From JACQFK01 sp964619955 (lineage in GTDB: Bacteria; Planctomycetota; MHYJ01; JACPRB01), in contig CAZUJF010000047.1 of NCBI GenBank assembly GCA_964619955.1, positions 1 to 38,716 on the forward strand: a DNA stretch of 38,716 bases, written 5' to 3'. A program made the position numbers and the translations under genes. The notes below the pieces were generated by a model, which ran no database searches, was not told where the DNA came from, and worked only from the letters and a program-made list of their open reading frames with translations. Within the stretch, counting starts at the first letter, position 1; each line of letters opens with the position of its first letter. Below, piece by piece: positions 1 to 7,669 of the stretch.

Positions 1-58
1 CACTCGTCGCGAAGGGATTACCGGCTACTGTCTTCGGCTCCCGGGCAATTCCTGCACC

Positions 59-87
59 CCAACAAAGCAGACGGGCTGTTTTGTTGG
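59..87 (-). terminator. Hairpin terminator after truD
   Basis: Arms CCAACAAAGCAG (59-70) and CTGTTTTGTTGG (76-87) pair with one G-T wobble around the 5-base loop ACGGG. The hairpin touches the truD stop codon at 88-90, so it lies immediately downstream on the minus strand. No long T-run follows, so intrinsic termination is inferred from the stem and position. Its core word recurs, with the loop inverted, in the hairpin at 8329-8372. Bases 1-58 show nothing I can assign. Confidence 0.6.
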
Positions 88-1230
88 TCAGCAGGGGGGG
101 TGGAAGAGGCGCTTGAGGAGGACCGTGGCGTAGCTGCCCTTGGGCAGCTCGAATGAGAGCGCGAGCTTCTGACGCCCCCGGTTGAGCTCGTCGGCGCCCC
201 CGGAGGCCTTCAGCCCCGCCGGGGCCATCAGTGCGGGACGCAGCCCCTTCCCGAAAAACGTCTTCTCCAGCTTCTTCAGCCGGAACTGCCGCTGCTCCAC
301 CCCCTCCGAGGCCAGCAGCTGCTGCGTGATCCCCCCCAGCTCCCCCGCGAACTCCTGGCTCGGCGTGATCAGCGGGATCCGCAGCTCCGCCAGCCGGTCG
401 TGATCCGCGGGCGTCAGGGTCGGCACAAACACATGCCGCCCCGCCGCATACTCCACCTCGTACGCCCCCGGCAGCTTCCGCAGCAGCTCCGCCAGCGTCC
501 GGTTCCAGAGCCAGCTCTGGTACGCCGAGACGTAGAGGATCCGCAGATCCTGGTCGAGCAGCTCGAACGCGTGCCCGAACGCGCCCGGATGCGATTCCAG
601 ATAGTCCACGATGGCCCGCTCGGGCCCCGGGGACGCCGACCGCTTCAGCCCCGCCCAGTCCCCCCAGCGCTGCCGCAGCAGGTTCTTCTGGTTCCGCTGG
701 GCCTTCCGGTCCTCGGCCGACGGCGACGCGATCGCCAGCTTCAGCGCGAGCTCCGGATCCCCCTTCACCAGCGCCCGGCCGATGAACTCTCCGTCCGTCC
801 CCCGCAGCGACCCGAAGCGCTGGTCGTCGAAGTAGTTCGGCAGCCCCCAGCGGCGCACGGGCTCCAGGTCCGGGACCGCGTCCAGATCCCGCACCGTGAT
901 CTCGAAGCGGTTGCCCTCCAGGGAGGCCCGCGTGATCGGGTCCCGGCTGCGGCCGAGGAACTCCACCTTGAACGTCGACCCGTCGAAATTCCGGTCCGGC
1001 CCGCCCCGCACCGAGATCACCTGCTCCGTCCGCGCGTGCCGGTCCTTCAGGCCCCCGAAGGAGACCTGGTTCCGCGACAGCCGCCACGCCCGCCCCAGGT
1101 TGCGCAGCGCCTCGAGCGTGCCGATGTCCCACTTCGTCAGCCGGTACAGCGCGAACGCCCCCTCGCGGACGATCGCGTAGCGGTTGAGCTCCTTGACGAC
1201 GAAGTCCTCGGGCTTCTGCTTGATCTTCAT
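88..1230 (-). CDS. truD: tRNA pseudouridine synthase D (TruD)
   Basis: Family knowledge: TruD converts U13 of tRNA to pseudouridine in the cytoplasm. The 380-residue protein carries the TruD signature GGLKDRHA at residues 59-66, with the catalytic Asp at about residue 63, and the conserved NYFDDQRFG block at 132-140, which starts the second part of the catalytic fold. Length fits the family. The ATG at 1230 is preceded on the minus strand by TAGAAT (1246-1241) only 10 bases upstream and by no Shine-Dalgarno sequence, so the message should be nearly leaderless. The -10 overlaps the stop codon of the upstream zincin gene, so truD may be transcribed both from its own promoter and by read-through. 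A hairpin follows the stop. Identification is secure. Confidence 0.95.
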   Translation of the reverse strand: MKIKQKPEDFVVKELNRYAIVREGAFALYRLTKWDIGTLEALRNLGRAWRLSRNQVSFGGLKDRHARTEQVISVRGGPDRNFDGSTFKVEFLGRSRDPITRASLEGNRFEITVRDLDAVPDLEPVRRWGLPNYFDDQRFGSLRGTDGEFIGRALVKGDPELALKLAIASPSAEDRKAQRNQKNLLRQRWGDWAGLKRSASPGPERAIVDYLESHPGAFGHAFELLDQDLRILYVSAYQSWLWNRTLAELLRKLPGAYEVEYAAGRHVFVPTLTPADHDRLAELRIPLITPSQEFAGELGGITQQLLASEGVEQRQFRLKKLEKTFFGKGLRPALMAPAGLKASGGADELNRGRQKLALSFELPKGSYATVLLKRLFHPPC

Positions 1231-1240
1231 GGGGGCCGGG

Positions 1241-1246
1241 ATTCTA
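1241..1246 (-). promoter_or_regulatory. -10 element of truD
   Basis: Minus-strand TAGAAT lies 10 bases before the truD ATG. A start site about 7 bases downstream would leave a leader of roughly 3-5 bases. No convincing -35 is visible. The element overlaps the stop codon of the zincin gene. Confidence 0.5.
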
Positions 1247-1615
1247 ACCGAACCCCAGCGCGTCGAGTTGGTTGTCGTCGAGGCCGAAGTAGTGGCCCAG
1301 CTCGTGCAGCACCGTCTCCTGGATGCATTTCACCAGCTCCGGACGCGTCTTGTGGTCCCGCTCGATCGCGCGCTTGAAGATCGTGATCCGGTCCGGCAGC
1401 AGCGGGAGGTCGTCGGGTCCGCGCTCCGAACGCGGCGTGCCCTCGTAGAGCCCGTAGAGCGAGGGCTCGCGGCCGCCGTCGGGCTCGCCGCGGGACTGCC
1501 GCCGGTTCGGGGATTCGGCGACCTTGATGTGCACGTTCTCGATCCGGGAGCGGAACTCCTCCGGCAGCGTGCGCACGGCCTCCTCGACGATTCGCTCGAA
1601 CTCCCGACGGGTCAT
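1244..1615 (-). CDS. Small zincin-type metallopeptidase (DUF1025/PF06262 family)
   Basis: This 123-residue protein has the zinc-protease motif HELGHYFGLDD at residues 104-114, giving two His ligands, the catalytic Glu and an Asp as probable third ligand. A compact domain with HExxH near the C-terminus is typical of the PF06262 'possible metallopeptidase' family; no substrate is known to me. It has no signal peptide, so it should be cytoplasmic. The ATG at 1615 follows GGAACGGCT, a fair ribosome site. It is divergent from gcdH across a 65-base gap that contains a shared palindromic -10. Its stop codon is embedded in the truD -10. Fold assignment is confident; biological role is not. Confidence 0.85.
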   Translation of the reverse strand: MTRREFERIVEEAVRTLPEEFRSRIENVHIKVAESPNRRQSRGEPDGGREPSLYGLYEGTPRSERGPDDLPLLPDRITIFKRAIERDHKTRPELVKCIQETVLHELGHYFGLDDNQLDALGFG

Positions 1616-1650
1616 AGCCGTTCCACTCTTTCAGGCCCCGGGCCCGGTGG

Positions 1651-1657
1651 TATGATA
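1651..1657. promoter_or_regulatory. Bidirectional palindromic -10 (zincin / gcdH)
   Basis: GGTATGATACC (1649-1659) is an 11-base palindrome around one central base. It reads TATGAT on the plus strand (1651-1656) and TATCAT on the minus strand (1657-1652), offset by one base. The gcdH ATG lies 24 bases downstream on one side and the zincin ATG about 36 bases downstream on the other. Both distances suit a short leader. -35 boxes are weak on both strands, as in symmetry-driven bidirectional promoters. Confidence 0.5.
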
Positions 1658-1680
1658 CCCCCCGTTCGGAAGCTCCAGTG

Positions 1681-2847
1681 ATGAAGAAATTCCGCGGCCT
1701 CGACCTCTACGAGATCGATCCGCTCCTCTCCGAGGAGGAGCGCCTCGTCCGCCAGACCGTCCGCGAATTCGTCGACGCCGAACTCCTGCCCGTCATCCGC
1801 GACGCCTGGGAGAAGGGCGAGCTCCCCAAGTCGCTCGTCCCCAAGATCGCCGAGATGGGCCTGCTCGGCGCCACGATCGAGGGCTACGGCTGCGCGGGCA
1901 TGAACAACGTCGCGTACGGCCTCGCCATGCAGGAACTCGAACGCGGCGACTCCGGCGTCCGCAGCTTCGCCTCCGTCCAGAGCGCCCTCGTCATGTACCC
2001 GATCTTCGCCTTCGGCAGCGAGGCCCAGAAGGACAAGTTCCTCCCGCGCCTGCAAACAGCGGAGCTCATCGGCTGCTTCGGCCTCACCGAGCCCGACTTC
2101 GGCTCCAACCCCGGCGGCATGAAGACCCGCGCCGTCCGCAAGGGCGACCGCTGGATCCTCAACGGCGCGAAGATGTGGATCACCAACTCGCCCTTCGCGC
2201 ACGTCGCGGTCGTCTGGGCGAAGGTCGACGACGTCGTCCACGGCTTCCTCGTGGAGCGCGGCACGAAGGGCTTCGAGACCCCCGAGATCAAGGGCAAGCT
2301 CTCGCTGCGCGCGAGCGACACCGGCGAGATCGTCCTGCGCGACTGCGAGATCCCCGAGGAAAACCGCCTGCCCAAGACGCAGGGGTTGAAAAGCGCCCTC
2401 TCGTGCCTGAACCAGGCGCGTTACGGCATCGCCTGGGGCGGCACCGGCGCCGCGATGGCCTGCTACGAGGAGGCCCTCGACTACGCCAAGCAACGCGTGC
2501 AGTTCACGAAAGCCATCGCCGGCTACCAGCTCGTCCAGGCCAAGCTCGTGGAGATGGCCACCGAGATCACCAAGGCCCAGCTGCTCAGCCTCCAGCTCGG
2601 ACGCCTCAAGGACCAGGGCAAGGCGACGTTCGTGCAGGTCTCGATCGCCAAGCGCAACAACGTCCACATGGCCCTGCAGGCGGCGCGCGCCGCGCGCGAC
2701 ATCCTCGGCGGCAACGGCATCCTCAACGAGTACGGCGCCATGCGCCACATGTGCAACCTCGAGTCCGTCTACACCTACGAGGGCACGCACGACATCCATA
2801 CGCTGATCATCGGGGAACATCTGACGGGGCTCCCGGCGTACTACTGA
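1681..2847 (+). CDS. gcdH: Glutaryl-CoA dehydrogenase (acyl-CoA dehydrogenase family)
   Basis: Family knowledge: this FAD enzyme oxidatively decarboxylates glutaryl-CoA to crotonyl-CoA in lysine and tryptophan catabolism, passing electrons to ETF. Seen: 388 residues in the usual three-part acyl-CoA dehydrogenase layout, with SVQSALVMYPIFAFGS near residue 100, GCFGLTEPDFGSNP, WITNSPFAHVAVVWA, the RYGIAWG block, and TYEGTHDIHTLIIG near the C-terminus containing the catalytic base Glu. These blocks match glutaryl-CoA dehydrogenase more closely than generic family members. ATG at 1681 is preferred over an in-frame GTG at 1678 because GGAAG at 1668-1672 is correctly spaced. The downstream gene overlaps its stop by one base. 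A crotonase lies at 11026, but the rest of the pathway is not in the window. Confidence 0.93.
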   Translation: MKKFRGLDLYEIDPLLSEEERLVRQTVREFVDAELLPVIRDAWEKGELPKSLVPKIAEMGLLGATIEGYGCAGMNNVAYGLAMQELERGDSGVRSFASVQSALVMYPIFAFGSEAQKDKFLPRLQTAELIGCFGLTEPDFGSNPGGMKTRAVRKGDRWILNGAKMWITNSPFAHVAVVWAKVDDVVHGFLVERGTKGFETPEIKGKLSLRASDTGEIVLRDCEIPEENRLPKTQGLKSALSCLNQARYGIAWGGTGAAMACYEEALDYAKQRVQFTKAIAGYQLVQAKLVEMATEITKAQLLSLQLGRLKDQGKATFVQVSIAKRNNVHMALQAARAARDILGGNGILNEYGAMRHMCNLESVYTYEGTHDIHTLIIGEHLTGLPAYY

Positions 2848-4010
2848 TGATGACGACCGCGGCCCTCGTCCTGGCCCTCGCGCTTCAGGCGGATCCCGCC
2901 GCGAAGTGGAAGGTCGACTTCAAGCTGTCCTTCGAGCAGCGGGACGGCTTCTGGATCTATTCCATCGAGGGGACGACGAACGTGCCGGACGCCGCCGTGC
3001 TCCGCGCCCGCATCTACGCGCTGGAGGTCGTCGACGACTTCCGCGTCGGCAAACGCGAGGACGAGGAGCCGCTCGTCTGGGAGGACGACGAGGGCCAGCC
3101 CGCCCACAAGGTCTTCAGCCCCGTCGCGGGGAAGTTCAAGGAGGAGGTCTACCGCTTCACGCGGAAGCCCTACGCGCTGCTCTACCGCGCGCGCGTGCAC
3201 TACCTCCCGCGCGACCAGTCCGCGGAGGTCCTGGCGGTCCTGGGCAACGACGACTTCTCCCGCCATACGGATCTGCGGACCGGCCCCGAGTCGGAGTTCG
3301 CCGAGCAGCTCCGGACGCGGGTGGCCGAGGTCACCGCGGACCTCATCGAGATCGAGAAGCTCTACGGCGAGCTGCGCCGCGTCTATGAGGCGAACCTCAA
3401 GACGCACGAACCCGCCGCCTGGAAGGCCTGGAAGGAGCCCTGGTTCACGCGGGTCGAGAAGATCGGCGAGCGCAACAAGGAGCGCTTCAACCTCTGGGCC
3501 GTGTGGATGGAACGGCAGGCGCGCATGCGCGTGGGCGGCATGTGCGAGCTGCTGCGGCGCATCCTCGTCTCCGCGGGCGAGGTCTTCGGAGGGGCCGGGG
3601 ACCGCAAACCCTTCGTCGAGCAGATGATCACGGGCTTCCTGGACTATTTCGAGGAGGCCATCGAGGTCATCGGCGTCAACATCCCCCTCGACCCGAACCG
3701 CGTCGGCCCCCTGCAGAAGGCCTACGACGCCGCCCTTGAGCCGCTGCGCCAGGCGCTGGCGAAGGACGGGGCGGACCTTTCCGAGGCGCGGCTCACCGCG
3801 CGCCGCCAGGGCTACTCGGTCCTCTTGCGCTATCCGCCGCTGCTCCAGAACCGCAAACGGGGCTATCTCTACGTCAACGAGATCAGCGCCCGATTTACGC
3901 GCCTCCTTGAACAGGTGGAGGCCGGCGCGCCCGCCGAGACGCTGAAGAAGGCGCTCGCGGACCACGACCGCGCCCTCGCCGAGTTCAAGGAGTATGCGGG
4001 CCTCAAATAG
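2847..4010 (+). CDS. Unrecognised exported protein, 387 residues
   Basis: I do not recognise the family. The start ATG overlaps the gcdH stop by one base (TGATG), so the two are translationally coupled; a second ATG follows at once. The N-terminus is a very short hydrophobic stretch, MMTTAALVLALALQA, with no Lys or Arg before it, followed by DPAAKW. The same short form occurs on three other probable exported proteins here. The mature part is rich in Arg, Glu and Leu and looks largely helical, with a Trp-rich segment (WKAWKEPWF) about residues 190-200. No Cys-x2-Cys-His or catalytic motif is visible. No terminator follows before the next promoter at 4026. Confidence 0.8.
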   Translation: MMTTAALVLALALQADPAAKWKVDFKLSFEQRDGFWIYSIEGTTNVPDAAVLRARIYALEVVDDFRVGKREDEEPLVWEDDEGQPAHKVFSPVAGKFKEEVYRFTRKPYALLYRARVHYLPRDQSAEVLAVLGNDDFSRHTDLRTGPESEFAEQLRTRVAEVTADLIEIEKLYGELRRVYEANLKTHEPAAWKAWKEPWFTRVEKIGERNKERFNLWAVWMERQARMRVGGMCELLRRILVSAGEVFGGAGDRKPFVEQMITGFLDYFEEAIEVIGVNIPLDPNRVGPLQKAYDAALEPLRQALAKDGADLSEARLTARRQGYSVLLRYPPLLQNRKRGYLYVNEISARFTRLLEQVEAGAPAETLKKALADHDRALAEFKEYAGLK

Positions 4011-4025
4011 GCCCCGCCCCGGCGC

Positions 4026-4061
4026 TTGCACTTTCCGACCCCCGAGGCTCTAATCTCGGGG
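4026..4061 (+). promoter_or_regulatory. Promoter of the DAHPS-PDT gene with operator-like inverted repeat
   Basis: TTGCAC (4026-4031) and TCTAAT (4049-4054) are separated by 17 bases, a good sigma-70 arrangement. A perfect 7-base inverted repeat, CCCCGAG (4040-4046) and CTCGGGG (4055-4061), brackets the -10 with an 8-base spacer. Such placement is what a repressor site would look like; it could also act as a terminator hairpin for the gene ending at 4010. Confidence 0.55.
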
Positions 4062-4069
4062 TTCCCGCT

Positions 4070-4086
4070 GCGCCCCGGAAGGGCGC
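4070..4086 (+). other. Leader hairpin before the DAHPS-PDT start
   Basis: GCGCCC (4070-4075) and GGGCGC (4081-4086) pair perfectly around the loop CGGAA, inside the roughly 50-base leader between the predicted start site and the ATG at 4113. It is not followed by a T-run. A role in leader-based control is possible but unsupported. Confidence 0.3.
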
Positions 4087-4112
4087 GTTCCGTATCGAAA
4101 GAGCGAATTTTC

Positions 4113-5996
4113 ATGATCATCGTATTGAAAGCCGGCATCACGACGGCCGAGATCCTGGGCATCGAGAAGGCCGTCAGCCGCGCCGGCGGCAGCCCCGTCC
4201 TCGTCGAGGGCAAGGAGCGCTCCGTCGTCGCCGTCATCGGCGCCCACAAGCTCGACCCCGCCCAGTTCGAGCGCCTGCCCGGCGTCTCCGAGGCCATGCG
4301 CGTCAGCAAGCCCTACAAGCTGGCCAGCCGCGAGGTGAAGCGGGAGGACTCCGTCGTCCGCATCGGGGACGTGAGCATCGGCGGCGACCAGATCGTCGTC
4401 ATGGCCGGCCCCTGCGCGGTCGAGAACCGGAAGATGCTGCTCGAGAGCGCGTTGAAGCTCTCGGCGATGGGGGTCACGATCCTGCGGGGCGGCGCGTACA
4501 AGCCGCGCACGTCGCCGTACTCTTTCCAGGGCCACGGCGAGGACGCGCTCAAGTGCCTCGCCGAGGCGCGCGACATGACGGGCATGAAGGTCGTCACCGA
4601 GGTGATGGCGCCCGACAAGGTCGAGGTCGTCGCGAAGTACGCCGACATCCTCCAGATCGGCGCGCGCAACATGCAGAACTTCGACCTGCTCAAGGAGTGC
4701 GCGCAGATCAAGAAGCCCGTGCTGCTGAAGCGCGGCCTGTCCGGGACGATCGAGGAGTGGCTGCAGTCCGCCGAGTACGTGCTCTCCGCGGGGAAGAACA
4801 AGGACGTCATCCTTTGCGAGCGGGGCATCCGCACGTTCGAAACGGCGACGCGGAACACGATCGACCTGAACGCGATCCCCGTGCTGCATGAGAAGACCCA
4901 CCTGCCCGTGATCGTCGACCCCAGCCACGGCACGGGCGTGCGCGCCTACGTGCGGCCCCTCGCGCTGGCGGCGATCGCCGCGGGCGCCGACGGGGTCATG
5001 ATCGAATGCCATCCCGAGCCCGAGAAGGCGATGTCGGACGGCCCCCAGAGCCTGACGTTCGAGCTGGTGGAGCGGCTGCTGCGGGACCTCGAGGCGATCG
5101 CCCCCGTGGTGGGGAAGCGCCTGGATCTCTCGATCAAGCGGCCGTCGATCCCGGAGCTGAGGTCGCCGAAGCAGGCCGGGGCGGCGGGCGCGGTCGCCTT
5201 CCAGGGCGAGCCCGGCGCGTTCAGCGAGAAGGCGGCGAAGCAGTACTTCGGGGACCGGGTGAAGACCTCGTCGAGCTCGTCCTTCCGCGACGTTTTCGAG
5301 AAGGTCGCCGGGGGCGCCGTCGGCTTCGGCATCCTGCCGGTGGAGAACACGCTGGGCGGCTCGATCCACCAGAACTACGACCTGCTGCTCGAATTCGACG
5401 TGCGCATCGTGGGCGAGACCAAGCTGCGCGTGGTGCACAACCTGATCGCGAACCGGGGGACCCCCTTCGAAAAGATCCGGCGCATCTACGCGCATCCGCA
5501 GGCGGCGGCGCAGTGCGAGAAGCTGCTGCGGCAGAACCCGGGCTGGCAGGTGCTGCAGGTCTACGACACCGCGGGCAGCGTGAAGATGATCAAGGAGGAG
5601 AAGCTCCTCGACGCCGCGGCGATCGCCTCCGCGGAGGCGGCGCGCCACTTCGACATGGAGATCCTGAAGGAGGGCGTCGAGAGCGACCCCCAGAACTACA
5701 CGCGCTTCATCGTCATCTCGAAGAAGGGCGTGGCGAAGGGGGGCGGGAAGATCTCGCTGGTCTACGCCGCCGAGAACAAGCCCGGCTCGCTCTACAAGAC
5801 CCTGGAGATCTTCGCGCGGCGCGGCGTGAACCTGTCGAAGATCGAGTCGCGTCCGATCCCCGGGCGCCCCTTCGAGTACATGTTCTACGTCGACCTCGCG
5901 GGCGAGCTCCGCGACAAGGCGGTGACGCAGGCGCTGAAGGAGCTCGAGGAGCACACCCGCCTGCTGAAGGTCCTGGGCGGGTATCCGCCGGCGTAG
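4113..5996 (+). CDS. Fused DAHP synthase / prephenate dehydratase with ACT domain
   Basis: The 627-residue protein joins the first shikimate-pathway enzyme to the phenylalanine-branch enzyme. Residues 1-75 form a ferredoxin-like domain as in type I-beta DAHP synthases. DAHP synthase spans about 85-330, with MAGPCAVE (metal-ligand Cys at 101), GGAYKPRTSPYSFQG, VDPSHGTG (His 272) and MIECHPEPE. A linker of about 30 residues leads to prephenate dehydratase (361-540), with FQGEPGAFSE, PVENTLGGSI and the catalytic NYTRF at 528-532. An ACT domain (546-622) has ESRP at 578-581, the phenylalanine-binding motif of PheA. No chorismate mutase domain is present. The ATG at 4113 is chosen because the ferredoxin-like domain starts there; 5' extension to 4026 overlaps the promoter. 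rlmI starts one base after the stop. Domain calls are secure; joint feedback by phenylalanine is inferred. Confidence 0.95.
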   Translation: MIIVLKAGITTAEILGIEKAVSRAGGSPVLVEGKERSVVAVIGAHKLDPAQFERLPGVSEAMRVSKPYKLASREVKREDSVVRIGDVSIGGDQIVVMAGPCAVENRKMLLESALKLSAMGVTILRGGAYKPRTSPYSFQGHGEDALKCLAEARDMTGMKVVTEVMAPDKVEVVAKYADILQIGARNMQNFDLLKECAQIKKPVLLKRGLSGTIEEWLQSAEYVLSAGKNKDVILCERGIRTFETATRNTIDLNAIPVLHEKTHLPVIVDPSHGTGVRAYVRPLALAAIAAGADGVMIECHPEPEKAMSDGPQSLTFELVERLLRDLEAIAPVVGKRLDLSIKRPSIPELRSPKQAGAAGAVAFQGEPGAFSEKAAKQYFGDRVKTSSSSSFRDVFEKVAGGAVGFGILPVENTLGGSIHQNYDLLLEFDVRIVGETKLRVVHNLIANRGTPFEKIRRIYAHPQAAAQCEKLLRQNPGWQVLQVYDTAGSVKMIKEEKLLDAAAIASAEAARHFDMEILKEGVESDPQNYTRFIVISKKGVAKGGGKISLVYAAENKPGSLYKTLEIFARRGVNLSKIESRPIPGRPFEYMFYVDLAGELRDKAVTQALKELEEHTRLLKVLGGYPPA

Positions 5997-5997
5997 G

Positions 5998-7116
5998 ATG
6001 GACGCCCCGAACGTCCCGGCCCGGCCGGTGATCCATCTGAGGGTCCCCGGTTCCCGCAAGCACCTGCACTTCTTCCGGAAGATGGTGGTGAAGCCCGAGG
6101 TCCCGATCCGGGCGGGCGCCATCGTGGACGTCGTGGACCGCCAGGGGGCGCCGCTCGGCTGCGGCTTCTACAACCCGCGCTCCGAGATCGCGGTGCGCAT
6201 GCTCGGGACGGCGGAGGACGATCTGGTCTCGAAGCGGCTGGCCGCGGCCGTCGCGTTCCGGGAGCGGCTCGGATTGAAGACCGACGCGTACCGGGTCTGC
6301 CATGCGGAGGGGGACGGCCTGCCGGGGCTGGTCATCGACCGCTACGCGGACGTGTATTCGGTGCAGCTGTACTCGCTCGGCATGGTCGAGCAGCTCGGCG
6401 GGGTCCGGAGGATGTTTCCGAAGACGTTCGTCCAGGTCGACGAGCGCAGCGCCCTGCTCGAGGGGATCCGGCTGCCGGTCGAGCCGCCGCCGCCGGGCGT
6501 GGTGGTCACCGAGAACGGGGTGCAGTTCAAGGTGGACTTCGCCCGCGGGCACAAGACGGGGTTCTTCTGCGACCAGCGGGACAACCGGCGGGAGGTCGCG
6601 GCGCTCTCGGCGGGGAAGGACGTGCTGGACCTCTGCTGTTACACGGGCGGTTTCGCGATCTCGGCGGCCAAGGCGGGGGCGAAGCGGGTGATGGCGGTGG
6701 ATCTGGACGAGGAGGCCCTCGAGACCGCCCGCCAGAACGCGCGGCTCAACCGGGTGAAGGTCGAGTTCCGCCATGCGGACACGTTCAACTACCTGCGGCA
6801 GAGCAAGGAGCAGTTCGACGTCGTCATCCTGGATCCGCCCAAGCTGGCGCCGGACCGCGAGGAGCTCGCGAAGGGGCGGCGCGCGTACTACGACATGAAC
6901 CGCCTGGCCGTGCGGGCGGTGAAGCCGGGCGGCATCCTGGTGACGTGTTCGTGCAGCGGGCTGGTGCAGGAGCACGAGTTCCTGGAGATCATCACCCTGG
7001 CCTCGGAGCGCGAGCTGCGCACGTTCCGGATCGCGGGCGCGGGGCCCGACCATCCGGTGAGCTCCTTCTATCCCGAGGGCCGCTACCTCAAGGCCGTCTT
7101 CAGCGTCGTCGTCTGA
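5998..7116 (+). CDS. rlmI: RlmI-type 23S rRNA m5C methyltransferase (PUA + Rossmann)
   Basis: Family knowledge: RlmI (YccW) methylates C1962 of 23S rRNA using SAM. Seen: 372 residues with an N-terminal PUA-like region, VDVVDRQGAPLGCGFYNPRSEIAVRML, a central EEHAD-type domain (GLPGLVIDRY), then a class I methyltransferase with DLCCYTGGF (motif I), VDLDEEAL, LDPPKLAP (motif IV) and TCSCSGLV (motif VI with the catalytic Cys). It starts one base after the preceding stop, so it is very likely in the same transcript as the aromatic amino-acid gene, although no functional link is obvious. Family is certain; the exact target nucleotide is inferred. The 58-base gap to hsp20 is convergent. Confidence 0.9.
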   Translation: MDAPNVPARPVIHLRVPGSRKHLHFFRKMVVKPEVPIRAGAIVDVVDRQGAPLGCGFYNPRSEIAVRMLGTAEDDLVSKRLAAAVAFRERLGLKTDAYRVCHAEGDGLPGLVIDRYADVYSVQLYSLGMVEQLGGVRRMFPKTFVQVDERSALLEGIRLPVEPPPPGVVVTENGVQFKVDFARGHKTGFFCDQRDNRREVAALSAGKDVLDLCCYTGGFAISAAKAGAKRVMAVDLDEEALETARQNARLNRVKVEFRHADTFNYLRQSKEQFDVVILDPPKLAPDREELAKGRRAYYDMNRLAVRAVKPGGILVTCSCSGLVQEHEFLEIITLASERELRTFRIAGAGPDHPVSSFYPEGRYLKAVFSVVV

Positions 7117-7139
7117 CCCTCCCGGGGATAGGAGGGGTC
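7115..7139. terminator. Possible bidirectional terminator, rlmI / hsp20
   Basis: GACCCTCC (7115-7122) and GGAGGGGTC (7131-7139) pair with a single bulged base around a loop of 8. The site lies between convergent genes. There is no T-run, so this is a modest call. Confidence 0.35.
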
Positions 7140-7174
7140 GGCGTGGCCGCCGGCCCCCCCCGAGGGAGGGAGGA

Positions 7175-7573
7175 TTATTTCGAATCCTGTTTCACCTCGA
7201 TGCGCCTCGGCTGCAGCGCCGGGGTCTGGGGCAGGAAGACGTGGAGGACGCCGTCCTTCAGCGTCGCCTCGACCTTGTCCGTCTCGACTTCCCAGGGGAC
7301 TTCGATCGTCCGGGTGAAAGCTCCGAAGACGCGTTCCCGGCGGTGCTGCGTGGGGCCGGCGGGCGCCTCCTTCTTCTCGCCCTTGAGGGCGAGGACGCCT
7401 TCGTGGACGCTGACGTCCAGGTCCTTCTGCTGCAGACCCGGGACCTCCGCCTCGACATGGAGGCCTTTGTCATCCTGCCAGACGTTCATCGCCGGGACGA
7501 ACGCGGGGCGTTCCTCGGGATCCCAGAGCAGGGGCTCCATCCAGCCCAGTCGCGTGCCTAAAGGTCCGAACAT
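7175..7573 (-). CDS. Small heat shock protein, Hsp20/alpha-crystallin family
   Basis: ATP-independent holdase that binds unfolding proteins in the cytoplasm (family knowledge). The 132-residue protein has an alpha-crystallin domain at about 28-118, ending in ATLKDGVLHVFLP (103-115), the conserved A-x4-G-V-L signature. A C-terminal I-x-V motif (IEV, 125-127) should mediate oligomerisation. A short N-terminal arm begins with GWMEPLLWDP. The ATG at 7573 follows a strong Shine-Dalgarno sequence (AAGGAGG, 8-9 bases upstream). It is divergent from a DnaJ-like gene across a 96-base region with a 17-base palindrome, which suggests joint stress control. Confidence 0.93.
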   Translation of the reverse strand: MFGPLGTRLGWMEPLLWDPEERPAFVPAMNVWQDDKGLHVEAEVPGLQQKDLDVSVHEGVLALKGEKKEAPAGPTQHRRERVFGAFTRTIEVPWEVETDKVEATLKDGVLHVFLPQTPALQPRRIEVKQDSK

Positions 7574-7612
7574 GGGTCACCCTCCTTCAATTGAGTACAC
7601 TCCTCCAACGCG

Positions 7613-7629
7613 ATTCGCAATTTGCGAAT
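7613..7629. promoter_or_regulatory. 17-base palindrome between hsp20 and dnaJ-like gene (operator candidate)
   Basis: ATTCGCAA and TTGCGAAT are perfect 8-base arms around one central T. It lies midway between two divergent chaperone genes. Nearby at 7593-7602 GAGTACACTC gives a smaller inverted repeat. Neither matches CIRCE (TTAGCACTC-N9-GAGTGCTAA) nor the full HspR repeat. -10 elements are not clear on either strand. Confidence 0.5.
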
Positions 7630-7669
7630 TCCCGGTGAATAGGAAGGGCGTGCAGAACGTTGAAAAAGC

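Noticed and set aside
4050..6122. 690-residue open frame on the minus strand
   Set aside because: It is antisense to the DAHP synthase-prephenate dehydratase gene, has low-complexity Arg/Leu/Asp content and no domain. Long antisense frames are expected at this GC content.
7590..7602. HspR-type repeat in the hsp20 leader
   Set aside because: Only GAGT/ACTC with a two-base spacer is present, not the CTTGAGT-N7-ACTCAAG consensus.
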